From Saprospiraceae bacterium (GTDB taxonomy: Bacteria; Bacteroidota; Bacteroidia; Chitinophagales; Saprospiraceae): 64,000 nt of DNA. The stretch is taken from positions 310,001 to 374,000 of the forward strand of contig JADKAS010000002.1 of NCBI GenBank assembly GCA_016715245.1. Reading direction: 5' to 3'. The notes beneath the pieces were generated by a model. That model was not told the DNA's origin. It did not search any database and saw only the letters and a program-made list of their open reading frames with translations. Position 1 is the first letter of the stretch, and each line of letters starts with the position of its first letter. The position numbers and the translations under genes are program-made. This document shows, piece after piece, positions 8,498 through 17,469 of this stretch.

Positions 8498-9679
8498 TTG
8501 TCAGTAGTTAATTCATATTATCAATTGAAAGGAGACAGAGTCGTATGGCTCATTGTATCGCTTTTGATTTTATTTTCCTTACTCATTGTGTACAGTACTG
8601 CGGGAAGTGTGGTATATAAAATGAATGCAGGAAGCAGTACGGAGTACTACCTTGTCAGGCAAATAATGTTTATCTTCATGGGACTGACGCTCATGTATAC
8701 GGCATATAAACTTCATTACATGGTGTATGCAAAGCTGGCACCCATTATGATGATACTGGCTGTTCCTCTTTTGATCTATACCTTTTTGTTTGGTGTAGAA
8801 ATTAATGATGCTGCCCGATGGATCAAAATACCCTTTCTGGATATATCATTTCAAACGTCTGATTTTGCCAAACTGGCTTTGATTCTTTATGTTGCCAGAT
8901 CTCTTGCCATGAGGCAGGATTATATTAAAGACTTTAAGAATGCTTTTTTACCGATTATTGTACCTATTATATTAATCTGTGGCTTGATAGTTCCCAATAA
9001 TCTTTCGACAGGAGCTTTATTATTCGGGACTACATTTTTAATGATGTTTATTGGAAGGATCTCCCTGAAGTATGCATTTATGCTTATTTTTTTTGGCGCA
9101 GTGACGTTTGGCATTATTTACTTTATCGGATTACAATTTCCTGAATATGTCAGAGTTGAAACATGGATGTCCAGAGTACATGAATTTTTATATTCTGATG
9201 GTGAATACCAGGTTCAACAGTCAAAAATTGCCATTGCATCAGGCGAATGGTTTGGTGTAGGACCAGGCAATAGTATTCAAAGGAATATTCTTCCCTATGC
9301 ATATGCTGACTTTATATATGCAATCATCTGCGAAGAATACGGTTTGATAGGCGGATTTGCCATTATAGGACTCTTTCTTTGGTTGTTGCTCAGAAGTGTG
9401 CGCCTGGTCACTCGTTCACCCAAAACTTTTGGCGCCATACTGGCGATGGGTTTAACATTAAATATTGTTGTTCAGGCTTTCGCCAATATAGCGGTGTCTG
9501 TACAATTGGTTCCGGCAACGGGGTTGACTTTCCCTTTAATAAGTATGGGAGGAACTTCATTTCTATTTACGTGCATTTCATTGGGAATCATATTGAGTGT
9601 CAGCAGGTTTGTAGAAGAAGCATATGAAGAGAAGAAAAAAACTGAAAATTTAAGTGTCGCCGATGAAAGTAATCATTAG
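8498..9679 (+). CDS. ftsW: Peptidoglycan glycosyltransferase FtsW
   Basis: FtsW is the SEDS-family polymerase that joins lipid II into septal glycan strands with FtsI. The 393-residue protein shows about ten hydrophobic segments. The conserved SEDS blocks are present: FQTSDFAKLALILY, PNNLSTGAL, QQSKIAIASGEWFGVGPGNSIQR, FIYAIICEEYGL and the C-terminal PLISMGGTSFL. The start is TTG at 8498, because no ATG lies in frame before the first membrane segment. The end overlaps murG by 17 nt. The tail after the last membrane segment is short and charged. Confidence 0.93.
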   Translation: MSVVNSYYQLKGDRVVWLIVSLLILFSLLIVYSTAGSVVYKMNAGSSTEYYLVRQIMFIFMGLTLMYTAYKLHYMVYAKLAPIMMILAVPLLIYTFLFGVEINDAARWIKIPFLDISFQTSDFAKLALILYVARSLAMRQDYIKDFKNAFLPIIVPIILICGLIVPNNLSTGALLFGTTFLMMFIGRISLKYAFMLIFFGAVTFGIIYFIGLQFPEYVRVETWMSRVHEFLYSDGEYQVQQSKIAIASGEWFGVGPGNSIQRNILPYAYADFIYAIICEEYGLIGGFAIIGLFLWLLLRSVRLVTRSPKTFGAILAMGLTLNIVVQAFANIAVSVQLVPATGLTFPLISMGGTSFLFTCISLGIILSVSRFVEEAYEEKKKTENLSVADESNH

Positions 9680-10772
9680 CGGCGGAGGAACAGGTGGCCA
9701 CATTTTTCCGGCCATAGCCATTGCGGACGCATTAAAAGTAATACGTCCTGACACAAAAATACATTTTTCGGGAGCCATTGGCAAAATGGAAATGGATCTC
9801 GTGCCCAAAGCGGGGTATGACATTACAGGACTTCCGATCAGTGGTTTTCAAAGGAAAATCACTTTGCAAAATCTTAGTTTTCCATTCAGGGTATTAAAAA
9901 GTCTTTGGAAAGCATGGCGTTTGCTGAAAAGTTTCAAACCCGATGTTGCCATTGGCGTGGGAGGTTATGCGAGTGGTCCCACACTTCAGGTTGCATCTTG
10001 GTTAGGTATTCCCATTATGGTGCAGGAACAAAATTCCTATGCGGGAGTTACTAATCGGGTACTGGGGCGAAAAGCAAAAAAAATATTTGTAGCATATGAT
10101 CATATGGACAAATTTTTTCCAGCGGACAAAATACTTTTTACGGGCAATCCGGTCAGAAGTAAAATAGGAAGTTCTCTTCCGGATAAAAAGGAAAGCCTGT
10201 TAAAACTTGGTCTGAATCCTGAAAATAAAACGGTCTTTATTTTTGGCGGAAGCCTGGGAGCCAAAACACTTAATGAAGCCGTTTTGCACGGACTTACCAC
10301 CGGCGGAAAACAGGAAAACTTGAATATCATCTGGCAAATCGGCAAATATTATTGGGAAAAATATTCGCAGTCTGAAGCCGCTAAACACAAAAATGTCAGA
10401 GTGTTTCCTTTTATTGAGGATATGGCACAGATGTACGCAGCTGCAGACCTGGTCGTTTGCAGAGCGGGAGCGCTTACCATTTCTGAACTGGCCATCCTTG
10501 GGAAACCTTCCCTGCTTGTGCCTTCTCCGAATGTGGCAGAAGATCATCAGACCGCAAATGCCATGGCCCTTGTCAACCGCAACGCTGCCGTTCTCGTAAA
10601 GGACAAGGTAGCCGTTGAAAATGTAATGAAAGAGGTAGTCAGTTTAGTGAAGGATGAAAGCAGACTTCAGGAATTGACGAAAAATATAAAATATTTTGCC
10701 AAAACAGACGCTGCTATAAAGATAGCAGAAGAGATATTGACATACGATTCATCAAAAAGTCAAAAATCCTGA
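9663..10772 (+). CDS. murG: UDP-N-acetylglucosamine--N-acetylmuramyl-(pentapeptide) pyrophosphoryl-undecaprenol N-acetylglucosamine transferase
   Basis: MurG converts lipid I to lipid II at the cytoplasmic face of the membrane. The GT-B fold is marked by the N-terminal GGGTGGH loop at residues 7-13, the GVGGYASGP block, QEQNSYAGVTNR, the second Gly-rich loop FGGSLGA and the UDP-GlcNAc-binding segment CRAGALTISELAILGKPSLLVPSP. The frame opens at GTG 9654, but the ATG at 9663 (MKVIISGGG) fits the family start and is preferred. It overlaps the end of ftsW by 17 nt and ends one base before murC, so these genes are tightly coupled. Confidence 0.94.
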   Translation: MKVIISGGGTGGHIFPAIAIADALKVIRPDTKIHFSGAIGKMEMDLVPKAGYDITGLPISGFQRKITLQNLSFPFRVLKSLWKAWRLLKSFKPDVAIGVGGYASGPTLQVASWLGIPIMVQEQNSYAGVTNRVLGRKAKKIFVAYDHMDKFFPADKILFTGNPVRSKIGSSLPDKKESLLKLGLNPENKTVFIFGGSLGAKTLNEAVLHGLTTGGKQENLNIIWQIGKYYWEKYSQSEAAKHKNVRVFPFIEDMAQMYAAADLVVCRAGALTISELAILGKPSLLVPSPNVAEDHQTANAMALVNRNAAVLVKDKVAVENVMKEVVSLVKDESRLQELTKNIKYFAKTDAAIKIAEEILTYDSSKSQKS

Positions 10773-10773
10773 G

Positions 10774-12153
10774 ATGAATATACAATCGTTAAAACATGTA
10801 TATTTTATCGGAATCGGAGGAATTGGAATGAGTGCCATTGCGCGGTATTTTTATTCACTTGGAATAAAGGTTTCAGGGTATGATAAAACCCCGACGGAAT
10901 TGACATCAGCTTTGGTGGAAGAAGGAATGAACATTCATTTTGATGACAACGAAAAGCGGGTTCCCGAAGAGGTTGACCTGGTGGTGTATACACCGGCCAT
11001 TCCTGCTGATCACTTAGGACTTCAACTTGTCAAAAAGAAGGGAATACCTTTGATGAAAAGAGCACAGGTTCTCGGACTTATCAGTACTTCCCGCTATTGT
11101 ATTGCCATAGCGGGAACACATGGTAAAACAACGACCAGTACGCTTACAGCGCATGTAATGTTTGCTTGCGGTATGGACCCTTCCGCCTTTTTAGGTGGGA
11201 TTTCAGTCAACACCAACAGCAATTATATGGCAGGAAAAAGCGATTTTGTTGTGCTTGAAGCAGATGAGTTTGACAGGTCATTTTTACATCTGGAACCTGA
11301 TATCGCTGCCATTATGTCCATGGATGCCGATCATCTTGATATCTATGGAAAACATGAAGACATGTTGACCGGATTTGTTCAGTTTGCCAGAAAAATCAAA
11401 GTGGGAGGACATCTGCTTATCAAAAGCGGATTATTAACCCACTTTTCAGCCGAAGACCTGAACTTCCTTGAAAACCGAAACATTAAGATTCGGGAATTTG
11501 GTGAAAAAAATGCCGACTTATTTGTGACCAATGTTTTGGTTCGGGACGGGAGATTTTATTTTGACCTGACGTGGGAAGGAAAAACCACCCGAAACTGGGA
11601 AACAAATTTGCCGGGAAAACACAATGTAGAAAATGCATCCGTTGCTATTGCCATCGGAATGATGACAGAAGGAAAAACCGATGATATACGGAATGCCCTT
11701 AGGTCGTTTGCAGGAATAAAAAGAAGATTTGAATTTATTTTCAAAAGTGAAAGTAAAGTATATATTGACGATTATGCACATCATCCTACGGAATTAAACG
11801 CCGCCATCAGCGGAGTTAAAATGCTGTATCCCGATAAAAAAATCACAGGAATATTTCAACCTCATTTATATTCAAGAACCAGAGATTTTTATGAAGGATT
11901 TGCAGAAGCACTTGACCGGCTGGATGAAATTTTCCTGATGGAAATTTATCCCGCGAGGGAGCTGCCCATTGAAGGTGTTACTTCGTCTTTGATTTTTGAA
12001 AAAATGAAAAACAGAAATAAAAAACTGGTGAGCAAAATAAACCTGATGGATAATCTGGATTGGGAAAATCTGGAAGTCCTTGTTACACTTGGCGCCGGCG
12101 ATATCGATACTTTTGTTCCTAAAATCAGTGAAAAATTAAGTAAAATAAAATAA
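10774..12153 (+). CDS. murC: UDP-N-acetylmuramate--L-alanine ligase
   Basis: MurC ligates L-alanine to UDP-MurNAc, the first step of stem-peptide assembly. The 459-residue protein starts with the typical VYFIGIGGIGMSAIARY nucleotide fold. It has the ATP loop GTHGKTT from residue 114, the EADEFDRSFLHL segment, MDADHLDIYG and the C-terminal DDYAHHPTE and QPHLYSRTRDF blocks, so it is intact. It lies one base after murG and five bases before ftsQ, in the late half of the dcw cluster. Confidence 0.95.
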   Translation: MNIQSLKHVYFIGIGGIGMSAIARYFYSLGIKVSGYDKTPTELTSALVEEGMNIHFDDNEKRVPEEVDLVVYTPAIPADHLGLQLVKKKGIPLMKRAQVLGLISTSRYCIAIAGTHGKTTTSTLTAHVMFACGMDPSAFLGGISVNTNSNYMAGKSDFVVLEADEFDRSFLHLEPDIAAIMSMDADHLDIYGKHEDMLTGFVQFARKIKVGGHLLIKSGLLTHFSAEDLNFLENRNIKIREFGEKNADLFVTNVLVRDGRFYFDLTWEGKTTRNWETNLPGKHNVENASVAIAIGMMTEGKTDDIRNALRSFAGIKRRFEFIFKSESKVYIDDYAHHPTELNAAISGVKMLYPDKKITGIFQPHLYSRTRDFYEGFAEALDRLDEIFLMEIYPARELPIEGVTSSLIFEKMKNRNKKLVSKINLMDNLDWENLEVLVTLGAGDIDTFVPKISEKLSKIK

Positions 12154-12158
12154 AAATT

Positions 12159-12989
12159 TTGAAACGTATCAACAAACAAACATTAATAAACACCACTATC
12201 TGGACAATGATCATTGTCGGGATTGGAGGGCTTTTATTTCTGTCTGTTCAAAGGAAAAAAAATGCTGACGTTTCAGGAATTGTTGTTGACCTTCAGGCAA
12301 ACGAGAATGGTAAACTCATTGGTGAAAAGGAAGTCATCAGCATGGTTAAAAAATCAGTTGGATTTAATCCTACCCAAAAATCGATTCGTAAGATAAATAC
12401 CAGAAAGCTGGAATTAGTTTTGTCTAAAGATCCGCGTGTAAAAAAGGCTGAGGTTTATTTTGATTCAAAGGACAGGTTGCACATTCAGATTGTTCCCAAA
12501 GAAGTAATCGTGAGGATTTCTGATGTGACCGGAAAACAATACTTCCTTGATGAAGCCGGCAATCAGGTTCCGGTATACAAGGGCAGTGCGGTACGTGTTC
12601 CTCTTGCCAATGGCTTTATAAATGCGTATAAAAAAGGATTTGAAACAAAGCCTGACAGAACACCTTTAAAAGAAGTTTTTGATATCATAAAGTATGTGCG
12701 TAAAGATGCTTTTTTACACGCTTTGATTGAACAGATCAATGTCGACGAAACGGGTGAAATTGTATTGATTCCCAATGTTGGTAAAGAAAAACTCATATTT
12801 GGAGGAGCAGAACAAATGGATGAAAAATTTGACAACTTAAAAATATTTTACAAGGATGGAATGACCAAGATCGGTTGGAACAAATTCCCTTCTATAAATC
12901 TGAAATTTATGAATCAGGTAGTGTTGGTAGACAATACACCTTTACAGCCTGTGGCTTCAGCTCAAACCGAACCTGTTAAACAACATTAA
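12159..12989 (+). CDS. ftsQ: Cell division protein FtsQ
   Basis: FtsQ is a bitopic divisome scaffold linking early and late division proteins. The 276-residue protein has a basic cytoplasmic start, one transmembrane segment (about residues 12-30), a POTRA-like domain (about 40-115, with SKDPRVKKAEVYFDSKDRLHI) and a beta domain ending in a VVLVDNTPLQ segment. The start is TTG at 12159, five bases after murC, with no better codon nearby. The sequence is divergent from proteobacterial FtsQ; the position between murC and ftsA supports the call. Confidence 0.85.
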   Translation: MKRINKQTLINTTIWTMIIVGIGGLLFLSVQRKKNADVSGIVVDLQANENGKLIGEKEVISMVKKSVGFNPTQKSIRKINTRKLELVLSKDPRVKKAEVYFDSKDRLHIQIVPKEVIVRISDVTGKQYFLDEAGNQVPVYKGSAVRVPLANGFINAYKKGFETKPDRTPLKEVFDIIKYVRKDAFLHALIEQINVDETGEIVLIPNVGKEKLIFGGAEQMDEKFDNLKIFYKDGMTKIGWNKFPSINLKFMNQVVLVDNTPLQPVASAQTEPVKQH

Positions 12990-13031
12990 AAATTAATAAT
13001 AAGAGAGTATTCATCATTAAATATTATCACT

Positions 13032-14420
13032 ATGACAGACCAGACAAAATTCAAAAACATGGCAGTTGCCCTTGATATCGGTACGACCAAGGTATGCGCC
13101 ATTGCCGGCTATCTTAATGAGTACGGCAAGTTAGAAATTGTCAGTGTGGGTACGGTTAAGTCTGAAGGTGTTTCCCGAGGGGTTGTATCCAATATTGACA
13201 AAACCGTAAAAGCCATCCGAGAGGCAGTAGATATTGCTGAAAAAACAGCCGGATGTAAATTTAAATTGGTTCACGTAGGTATCGCCGGTCAGCATATCAA
13301 GAGTCTTCATCACCATGGATTGTTGGTCAGACATGATTCCAATACTGAGATCAATCAGGGTGATATTGATAAGTTGATCAAAGACATGTATAAACTTGTT
13401 TTACCTCCGGGTGATAAGATATTACATGTGGTTCCTCAGGAATATACCGTGGATGACGAGCAGGACATATTTGACCCCATTGGTATGTCAGGTGTAAGAC
13501 TGGAAGCTAATTTTCATATCATCACGGGACAAATAACCGCCAGCAGAAACATACTCCGATGTGTGGAAAAAGCAGGTCTCGAAGTGGCAGATGTAACGCT
13601 GGAACCTATTGCTTCTGCAGCCTCAATATTGAGTGATGAAGAAAAAGAAGCCGGTGTAGCCTTGATTGATATAGGAGGAGGCACAACAGATATTACCATT
13701 TTTAAAGATGGCATTATCAGACATACCTGCGTCATTCCTTTCGGAGGAAATGTCATAACCCGTGATATCAGGGAAGGTTGTACGGTTATGAACGAACAGG
13801 CTGAAAAACTGAAACAAAAATTCGGTTCAGCTCTGGCAGAAGAAATTTATGACAACCGTATCATTACCATTCCCGGATTTAAAGGAAGGGATCATAAAGA
13901 AATTTCGGAAAAAAATCTCGCCAGAATCATTCAGGCCAGAGCAGAAGAAATTTTTGATTACGTGTTGTGGGAAATCAGAAGATCAGGATACGAAAGCAAA
14001 CTGATTGCAGGAATGGTATTGACTGGAGGTGGAGCCTTATTAAAAAATATAGACTTACTGGCTGAATACCATACCGGACTACCATCAAGGGTTGGGCAAC
14101 CGGTGGAACACCTTGCTCATGGATATACCAGCCAGATAGCCAGTCCTATTTATGCAACCGCAGTGGGTCTTTTGAAATACAGTATTGACAACAAAGACAA
14201 TGCAGCGAATGCCTATGTTGAAGAATTTAAGAGTATTACTTCAGCCATACAGGAGGACAAAATAGAAAAAATAAACCCTGGTGATGTCTACAACGACAAT
14301 GATGAACCGGAAGACAATACTGATGAAGGAAGAGGAGGCAAAAAAGGCAAGGGAATTTTTAATAAATTATTCACCTTTACCAAAGACTTTTTTGAAACGG
14401 TACCTGATTCCGAGTTTTAA
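13032..14420 (+). CDS. ftsA: Cell division protein FtsA
   Basis: FtsA is the actin-like ATPase that tethers FtsZ filaments to the membrane and recruits later divisome proteins. The 462-residue protein has the phosphate-1 loop ALDIGTTKVCAIAG near residues 13-26, the family block VLPPGDKILHVVPQEY, the phosphate-2 loop GVALIDIGGGTTDI and the adenosine motif MVLTGGGALLKN. A long acidic and Gly/Lys-rich linker leads to a C-terminal segment KGIFNKLFTFTKDFFETV that could form the membrane-binding amphipathic helix. It sits 42 nt after ftsQ and 24 nt before ftsZ. Confidence 0.95.
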   Translation: MTDQTKFKNMAVALDIGTTKVCAIAGYLNEYGKLEIVSVGTVKSEGVSRGVVSNIDKTVKAIREAVDIAEKTAGCKFKLVHVGIAGQHIKSLHHHGLLVRHDSNTEINQGDIDKLIKDMYKLVLPPGDKILHVVPQEYTVDDEQDIFDPIGMSGVRLEANFHIITGQITASRNILRCVEKAGLEVADVTLEPIASAASILSDEEKEAGVALIDIGGGTTDITIFKDGIIRHTCVIPFGGNVITRDIREGCTVMNEQAEKLKQKFGSALAEEIYDNRIITIPGFKGRDHKEISEKNLARIIQARAEEIFDYVLWEIRRSGYESKLIAGMVLTGGGALLKNIDLLAEYHTGLPSRVGQPVEHLAHGYTSQIASPIYATAVGLLKYSIDNKDNAANAYVEEFKSITSAIQEDKIEKINPGDVYNDNDEPEDNTDEGRGGKKGKGIFNKLFTFTKDFFETVPDSEF

Positions 14421-14444
14421 TTCATTTTTTGAAGTTTAAATTTA

Positions 14445-15926
14445 ATGAACATGATGTTTGATATACAAAAAAATAAAAATTCCATCATCAAGGTTATTGG
14501 TGTGGGAGGTGGTGGTGGAAACGCAGTAGGCCACATGTTTAAACAAGGTATCAATGGTGTAGACTTCGCCATCTGTAATACCGACGAACAGGCACTTGAA
14601 TGCAATCCGGTGAATACCAAAATATCCCTCGGTCCCAACCTTACGGAAGGAAGAGGCGCAGGTAGTTTGCCTGAAGTCGGAAAACAATCCTGTATAGAGT
14701 CTATTGAAGACATCCGCAAGTGGTTGTCCGATGGTACTAAAATGTTGTTCATCACGGCCGGTATGGGCGGTGGAACAGGCACCGGGGCTGCACCTATCAT
14801 TGCAAAAGTAGCCAAAGAAATGGATATTCTCACCGTTGGCATTGTCACTCTTCCCTTTAAATTTGAAGGCATGAGAAGGCAGAGACAGGCACTTGAAGGG
14901 CTTGAACAACTCAAAAAAAATGTAGATTCCATTTTGGTTATTTCCAATGACAAACTGAGGGAAATGCATGGTAATCTGAGCCTTACTGCGGCATTCGGTC
15001 AGGCTGACAATATACTAACCACCGCGGCAAAAGGAATCGCGGAGATTATTACCGTACCGGGCTATATAAATGTTGACTTTGAAGATGTCAATACCGTTAT
15101 GAAAAACAGCGGAGTGGCCATTATGGGTACCGGTATAGCAGAAGGTGATGACCGGGCCAGAAAAGCCATACACGAAGCACTCAATTCACCATTGCTCGAA
15201 GATAATGATATTCGTGGAGCGCAACATATTTTGTTGAATATAACCTCAGGATCCATGGAAGTAACCATGGACGAAATTGGTGAAATCACAGACTATGTTC
15301 AGGAAGAGGCTGGATACGGAACGGATTTGATATGGGGTAATTGTAATGATGAAACTTTAGGTGATAAAATCATCATTACCCTTATAGCTACCGGATTTGA
15401 AGGAGGAAACTCAAGGAAGAAAGAGATTAACGAAAAGGCTCAGGCTGCTTCAAGGCAAGAGGCCAGAAGAGTTCCTTTGGAAAAACCGTTTAGTGTGGTG
15501 ATAGAAGAAGATGAATTTGAAATTGAATTTGAAAGCCAGGTTTCGTCCAATGTATTTGAATTTGATGATATTCCGGCTTCTCATACTTCTTCAAACCATT
15601 ATTCCGAAGACAAGGAGGAAAGAAAAAATCAAGGTTCTACGACCGGTGAAAATGGTCAGCGAATTTTGAGTGAAGAACTTAAAGCCAAAAGAGAAGCAGA
15701 TTCTGCCAGGAGAGAATTTTTGCGCAAAGCCAACAGCAAACCCTTGGACAACCCTAAAATAATTTCCGATCTGGAAAGTGTCCCGGCATATACCCGGAGA
15801 AATGTGATTCTCGATGAAGAAAATAAAAACAACGCCAGTCAAAAGTCAAAATATTCAGTAAATATGGAAGATGATGGTACCGTTTTTATTTCAAACAATA
15901 GTTTTTTATACGACAACGTAGACTGA
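14445..15926 (+). CDS. ftsZ: Cell division GTPase FtsZ
   Basis: FtsZ is the tubulin-like GTPase that forms the Z-ring. The 493-residue protein has the GTP-binding G-box GGGTGTG at residues 108-114, the T7 loop NVDFEDV and the following SGVAIMGTG block. After residue about 325 comes a charged linker of roughly 120 residues. The conserved C-terminal peptide appears as VPAYTRR at 446-452, followed by a further 41 residues ending in FLYDNVD, so the FtsA-binding motif is not at the extreme end. I believe this extra tail is common in Bacteroidota FtsZ. Another start at 14451 (ATG) is possible. Confidence 0.96.
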   Translation: MNMMFDIQKNKNSIIKVIGVGGGGGNAVGHMFKQGINGVDFAICNTDEQALECNPVNTKISLGPNLTEGRGAGSLPEVGKQSCIESIEDIRKWLSDGTKMLFITAGMGGGTGTGAAPIIAKVAKEMDILTVGIVTLPFKFEGMRRQRQALEGLEQLKKNVDSILVISNDKLREMHGNLSLTAAFGQADNILTTAAKGIAEIITVPGYINVDFEDVNTVMKNSGVAIMGTGIAEGDDRARKAIHEALNSPLLEDNDIRGAQHILLNITSGSMEVTMDEIGEITDYVQEEAGYGTDLIWGNCNDETLGDKIIITLIATGFEGGNSRKKEINEKAQAASRQEARRVPLEKPFSVVIEEDEFEIEFESQVSSNVFEFDDIPASHTSSNHYSEDKEERKNQGSTTGENGQRILSEELKAKREADSARREFLRKANSKPLDNPKIISDLESVPAYTRRNVILDEENKNNASQKSKYSVNMEDDGTVFISNNSFLYDNVD

Positions 15927-16121
15927 CAAGTAACTGAATAAAATTCAAAGTTATATTGATGGTTCGAAGGGACATTATAAAAATTTGACTTTATTTTTTC
16001 ATGTCAGTTTTACAGAGTTAAACCCGGCAGGTTGATGAATACTTTTACTGTCCTGGGTTATTAATGTGGATTTTCGTCTTTATTATATCATCTCTTTAGA
16101 TGAGTTTGGTTTATTAATTAT
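15927..16121. other. Intergenic region after ftsZ, no gene seen
   Basis: This is AT-rich DNA between the ftsZ stop and the terminator. I find no open frame of coding character and no promoter match that I trust. It is probably the 3' untranslated part of the dcw transcript. Confidence 0.5.
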
Positions 16122-16152
16122 GGGTCATGGCTCCCCGCCTGACCCTTTTTTT
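16122..16152 (+). terminator. Rho-independent terminator of the dcw operon
   Basis: GGGTCA (16122-16127) pairs with TGACCC (16140-16145). An inner GG/CC pair sits around the loop, and seven T residues follow at 16146-16152. It lies about 195 nt after the ftsZ stop and would end the dcw transcript. Confidence 0.8.
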
Positions 16153-16161
16153 ATTATATAC

Positions 16162-16388
16162 GTAACACTCCCCAAAAAGAGGACCAATGGTTGAGGTAAA
16201 AAAAGTTCTTACATTTGACCGTTAAGACAAAACAAAGCAGTCGTAAATTCAGTGCAAGCAAGAAAACAAAAACCGGAATGTAGACATCACGCAGTTAATT
16301 GGAAACAAATGACATGAACTCAAAAGTATACACAAACAAATTTAACTTAAAACCCCTGACTTTTGGTACAAACAATGGGGAGTATTAC
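16162..16388. mobile_element. 227-bp element with 13-bp terminal inverted repeats (MITE-like or IS remnant)
   Basis: The left end GTAACACTCCCCA (16162-16174) and the reverse complement of the right end (16376-16388), GTAATACTCCCCA, match at 12 of 13 positions. A further ACCAA block lies at the same offset in both ends. Nothing inside resembles a transposase and no long frame is open. I see no convincing target duplication. It could be a non-autonomous element, a deleted insertion sequence or a coincidental palindrome; the first two seem more likely given the shared inner block. Confidence 0.55.
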
Positions 16389-16511
16389 AAAAACATTTGA
16401 ATGGATAAAAGGTGAATTAACTAAGTAAAGTCAATCTATAGTCAGATTGGATAAATTACTTACAAGCTGAAAAAATTATTATTTATTGTACACACCCGGA
16501 TTTTTCGGATG

Positions 16512-17348
16512 TCACAAATCGAGTAATATTCTCAGCATTTCTATCTGTTCTTTTATTCTTCCCATTTTGGCTTCTGTATTGACGTAGCGGATATTATATT
16601 TTTTGGCAAATACGGACATTGACCCATCGTCAATGGGATTGTCATTTTGCAATACCACCGTATATCTTTTCCTGTAAAGAATGGAAAAATCTCTTCTTTC
16701 TGTGACAATAAAAAATTCGCTGTTGTTGAGTCTCGGGTTGATATAGATGTCATCGCAACTGAGATTTGAGCTGCTTTCCGTATCAAATTTTTTAATGTAG
16801 GAAGTTATATTAAATGATTCTTCACGGTAGACCTTTTTGAACCAGTTTTTTCTGACCAAAGCTCCGGCTTCGTTATTATTGTTGTGCAAAGCAATGATAA
16901 ACGAAAATCCGTCTACTTCTCTCCAGATGATTTTTGCCAGTTTTTCTACTTCATTTACGATAAAGTCATCTACTTCACCTTTGCCTTTGACTACGGAAAT
17001 ATTGTTTTTCAGAATGGTTCTGTCATGGGTATAAATACGATTTGGATCAAAGCGATAGGTTGTTTTTTTATGGGAAAAAGTAACGAATCGGTTTTTACTT
17101 CCATCAAAAGAGTGTACAAGGGTGATGAGTTTTCCTCCCGTCCTGTTCCAGGTATGCAGACCGGCCTCCAGAGAAGAAGTTTCATTTTCATGTACATGCA
17201 CAAAGACCATACTTTCACCAGCCTTGTCGTATTTTAACAAATATATTTCATTGTCACCCAGTTTAACAGGTATCCTGGTGGGCGTGTAACAAAAACTTAG
17301 TAAAGGAAACCACAGGATAATAAGTAGGGTCAAAAATAAAAAACGCAT
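16512..17348 (-). CDS. Secreted M14 carboxypeptidase-like protein
   Basis: This is a 278-residue protein with a hydrophobic N-terminal signal (about residues 1-20) and no other membrane segment, so probably exported. The zinc-peptidase layout of family M14 is visible in order: HVHE at 51-54 (HxxE type), DPNR at 101-104 (Asn-Arg substrate pair), ALHNNNN with H155 as possible third ligand, and NTEA with E259 as possible catalytic glutamate. Overall similarity is low, so substrate and activity are open. The frame extends to 17693, but the start at 17348 is chosen because the signal peptide begins there; the longer start would overlap the divergent gene at 17470. Confidence 0.7.
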   Translation of the reverse strand: MRFLFLTLLIILWFPLLSFCYTPTRIPVKLGDNEIYLLKYDKAGESMVFVHVHENETSSLEAGLHTWNRTGGKLITLVHSFDGSKNRFVTFSHKKTTYRFDPNRIYTHDRTILKNNISVVKGKGEVDDFIVNEVEKLAKIIWREVDGFSFIIALHNNNNEAGALVRKNWFKKVYREESFNITSYIKKFDTESSSNLSCDDIYINPRLNNSEFFIVTERRDFSILYRKRYTVVLQNDNPIDDGSMSVFAKKYNIRYVNTEAKMGRIKEQIEMLRILLDL

Positions 17349-17436
17349 AATTGAAAATTTGAAGGACGAAGGTAAATAATATTTGTGAATTGTAGATAAG
17401 CAGGCGCAGGCTATGAACATCCTTTCACATTTCTTG

Positions 17437-17465
17437 TTGCTTGTTTGTTTCTTTTTGTAACTTTG
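17437..17465 (+). promoter_or_regulatory. Promoter for the membrane protein/msrB pair
   Basis: TTG at 17437-17439, an 18-nt spacer and TAACTTTG at 17458-17465 fit the Bacteroidota -33/-7 pattern. The predicted transcription start falls at about 17471, on the ATG of the next gene (17470). The mRNA may therefore be leaderless, or an internal start may be used. Confidence 0.55.
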
Positions 17466-17469
17466 ACAC

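Noticed and set aside
14417..14969. Two long minus-strand frames opposite ftsZ
   Set aside because: They are shadows of the ftsZ codon pattern; ftsZ on the plus strand is certain.
16470..16515. Terminator for the M14-like gene
   Set aside because: The CCGGATTTTTCGG palindrome is only about 5 bp with a G-U pair and no clean T-run on the minus strand.
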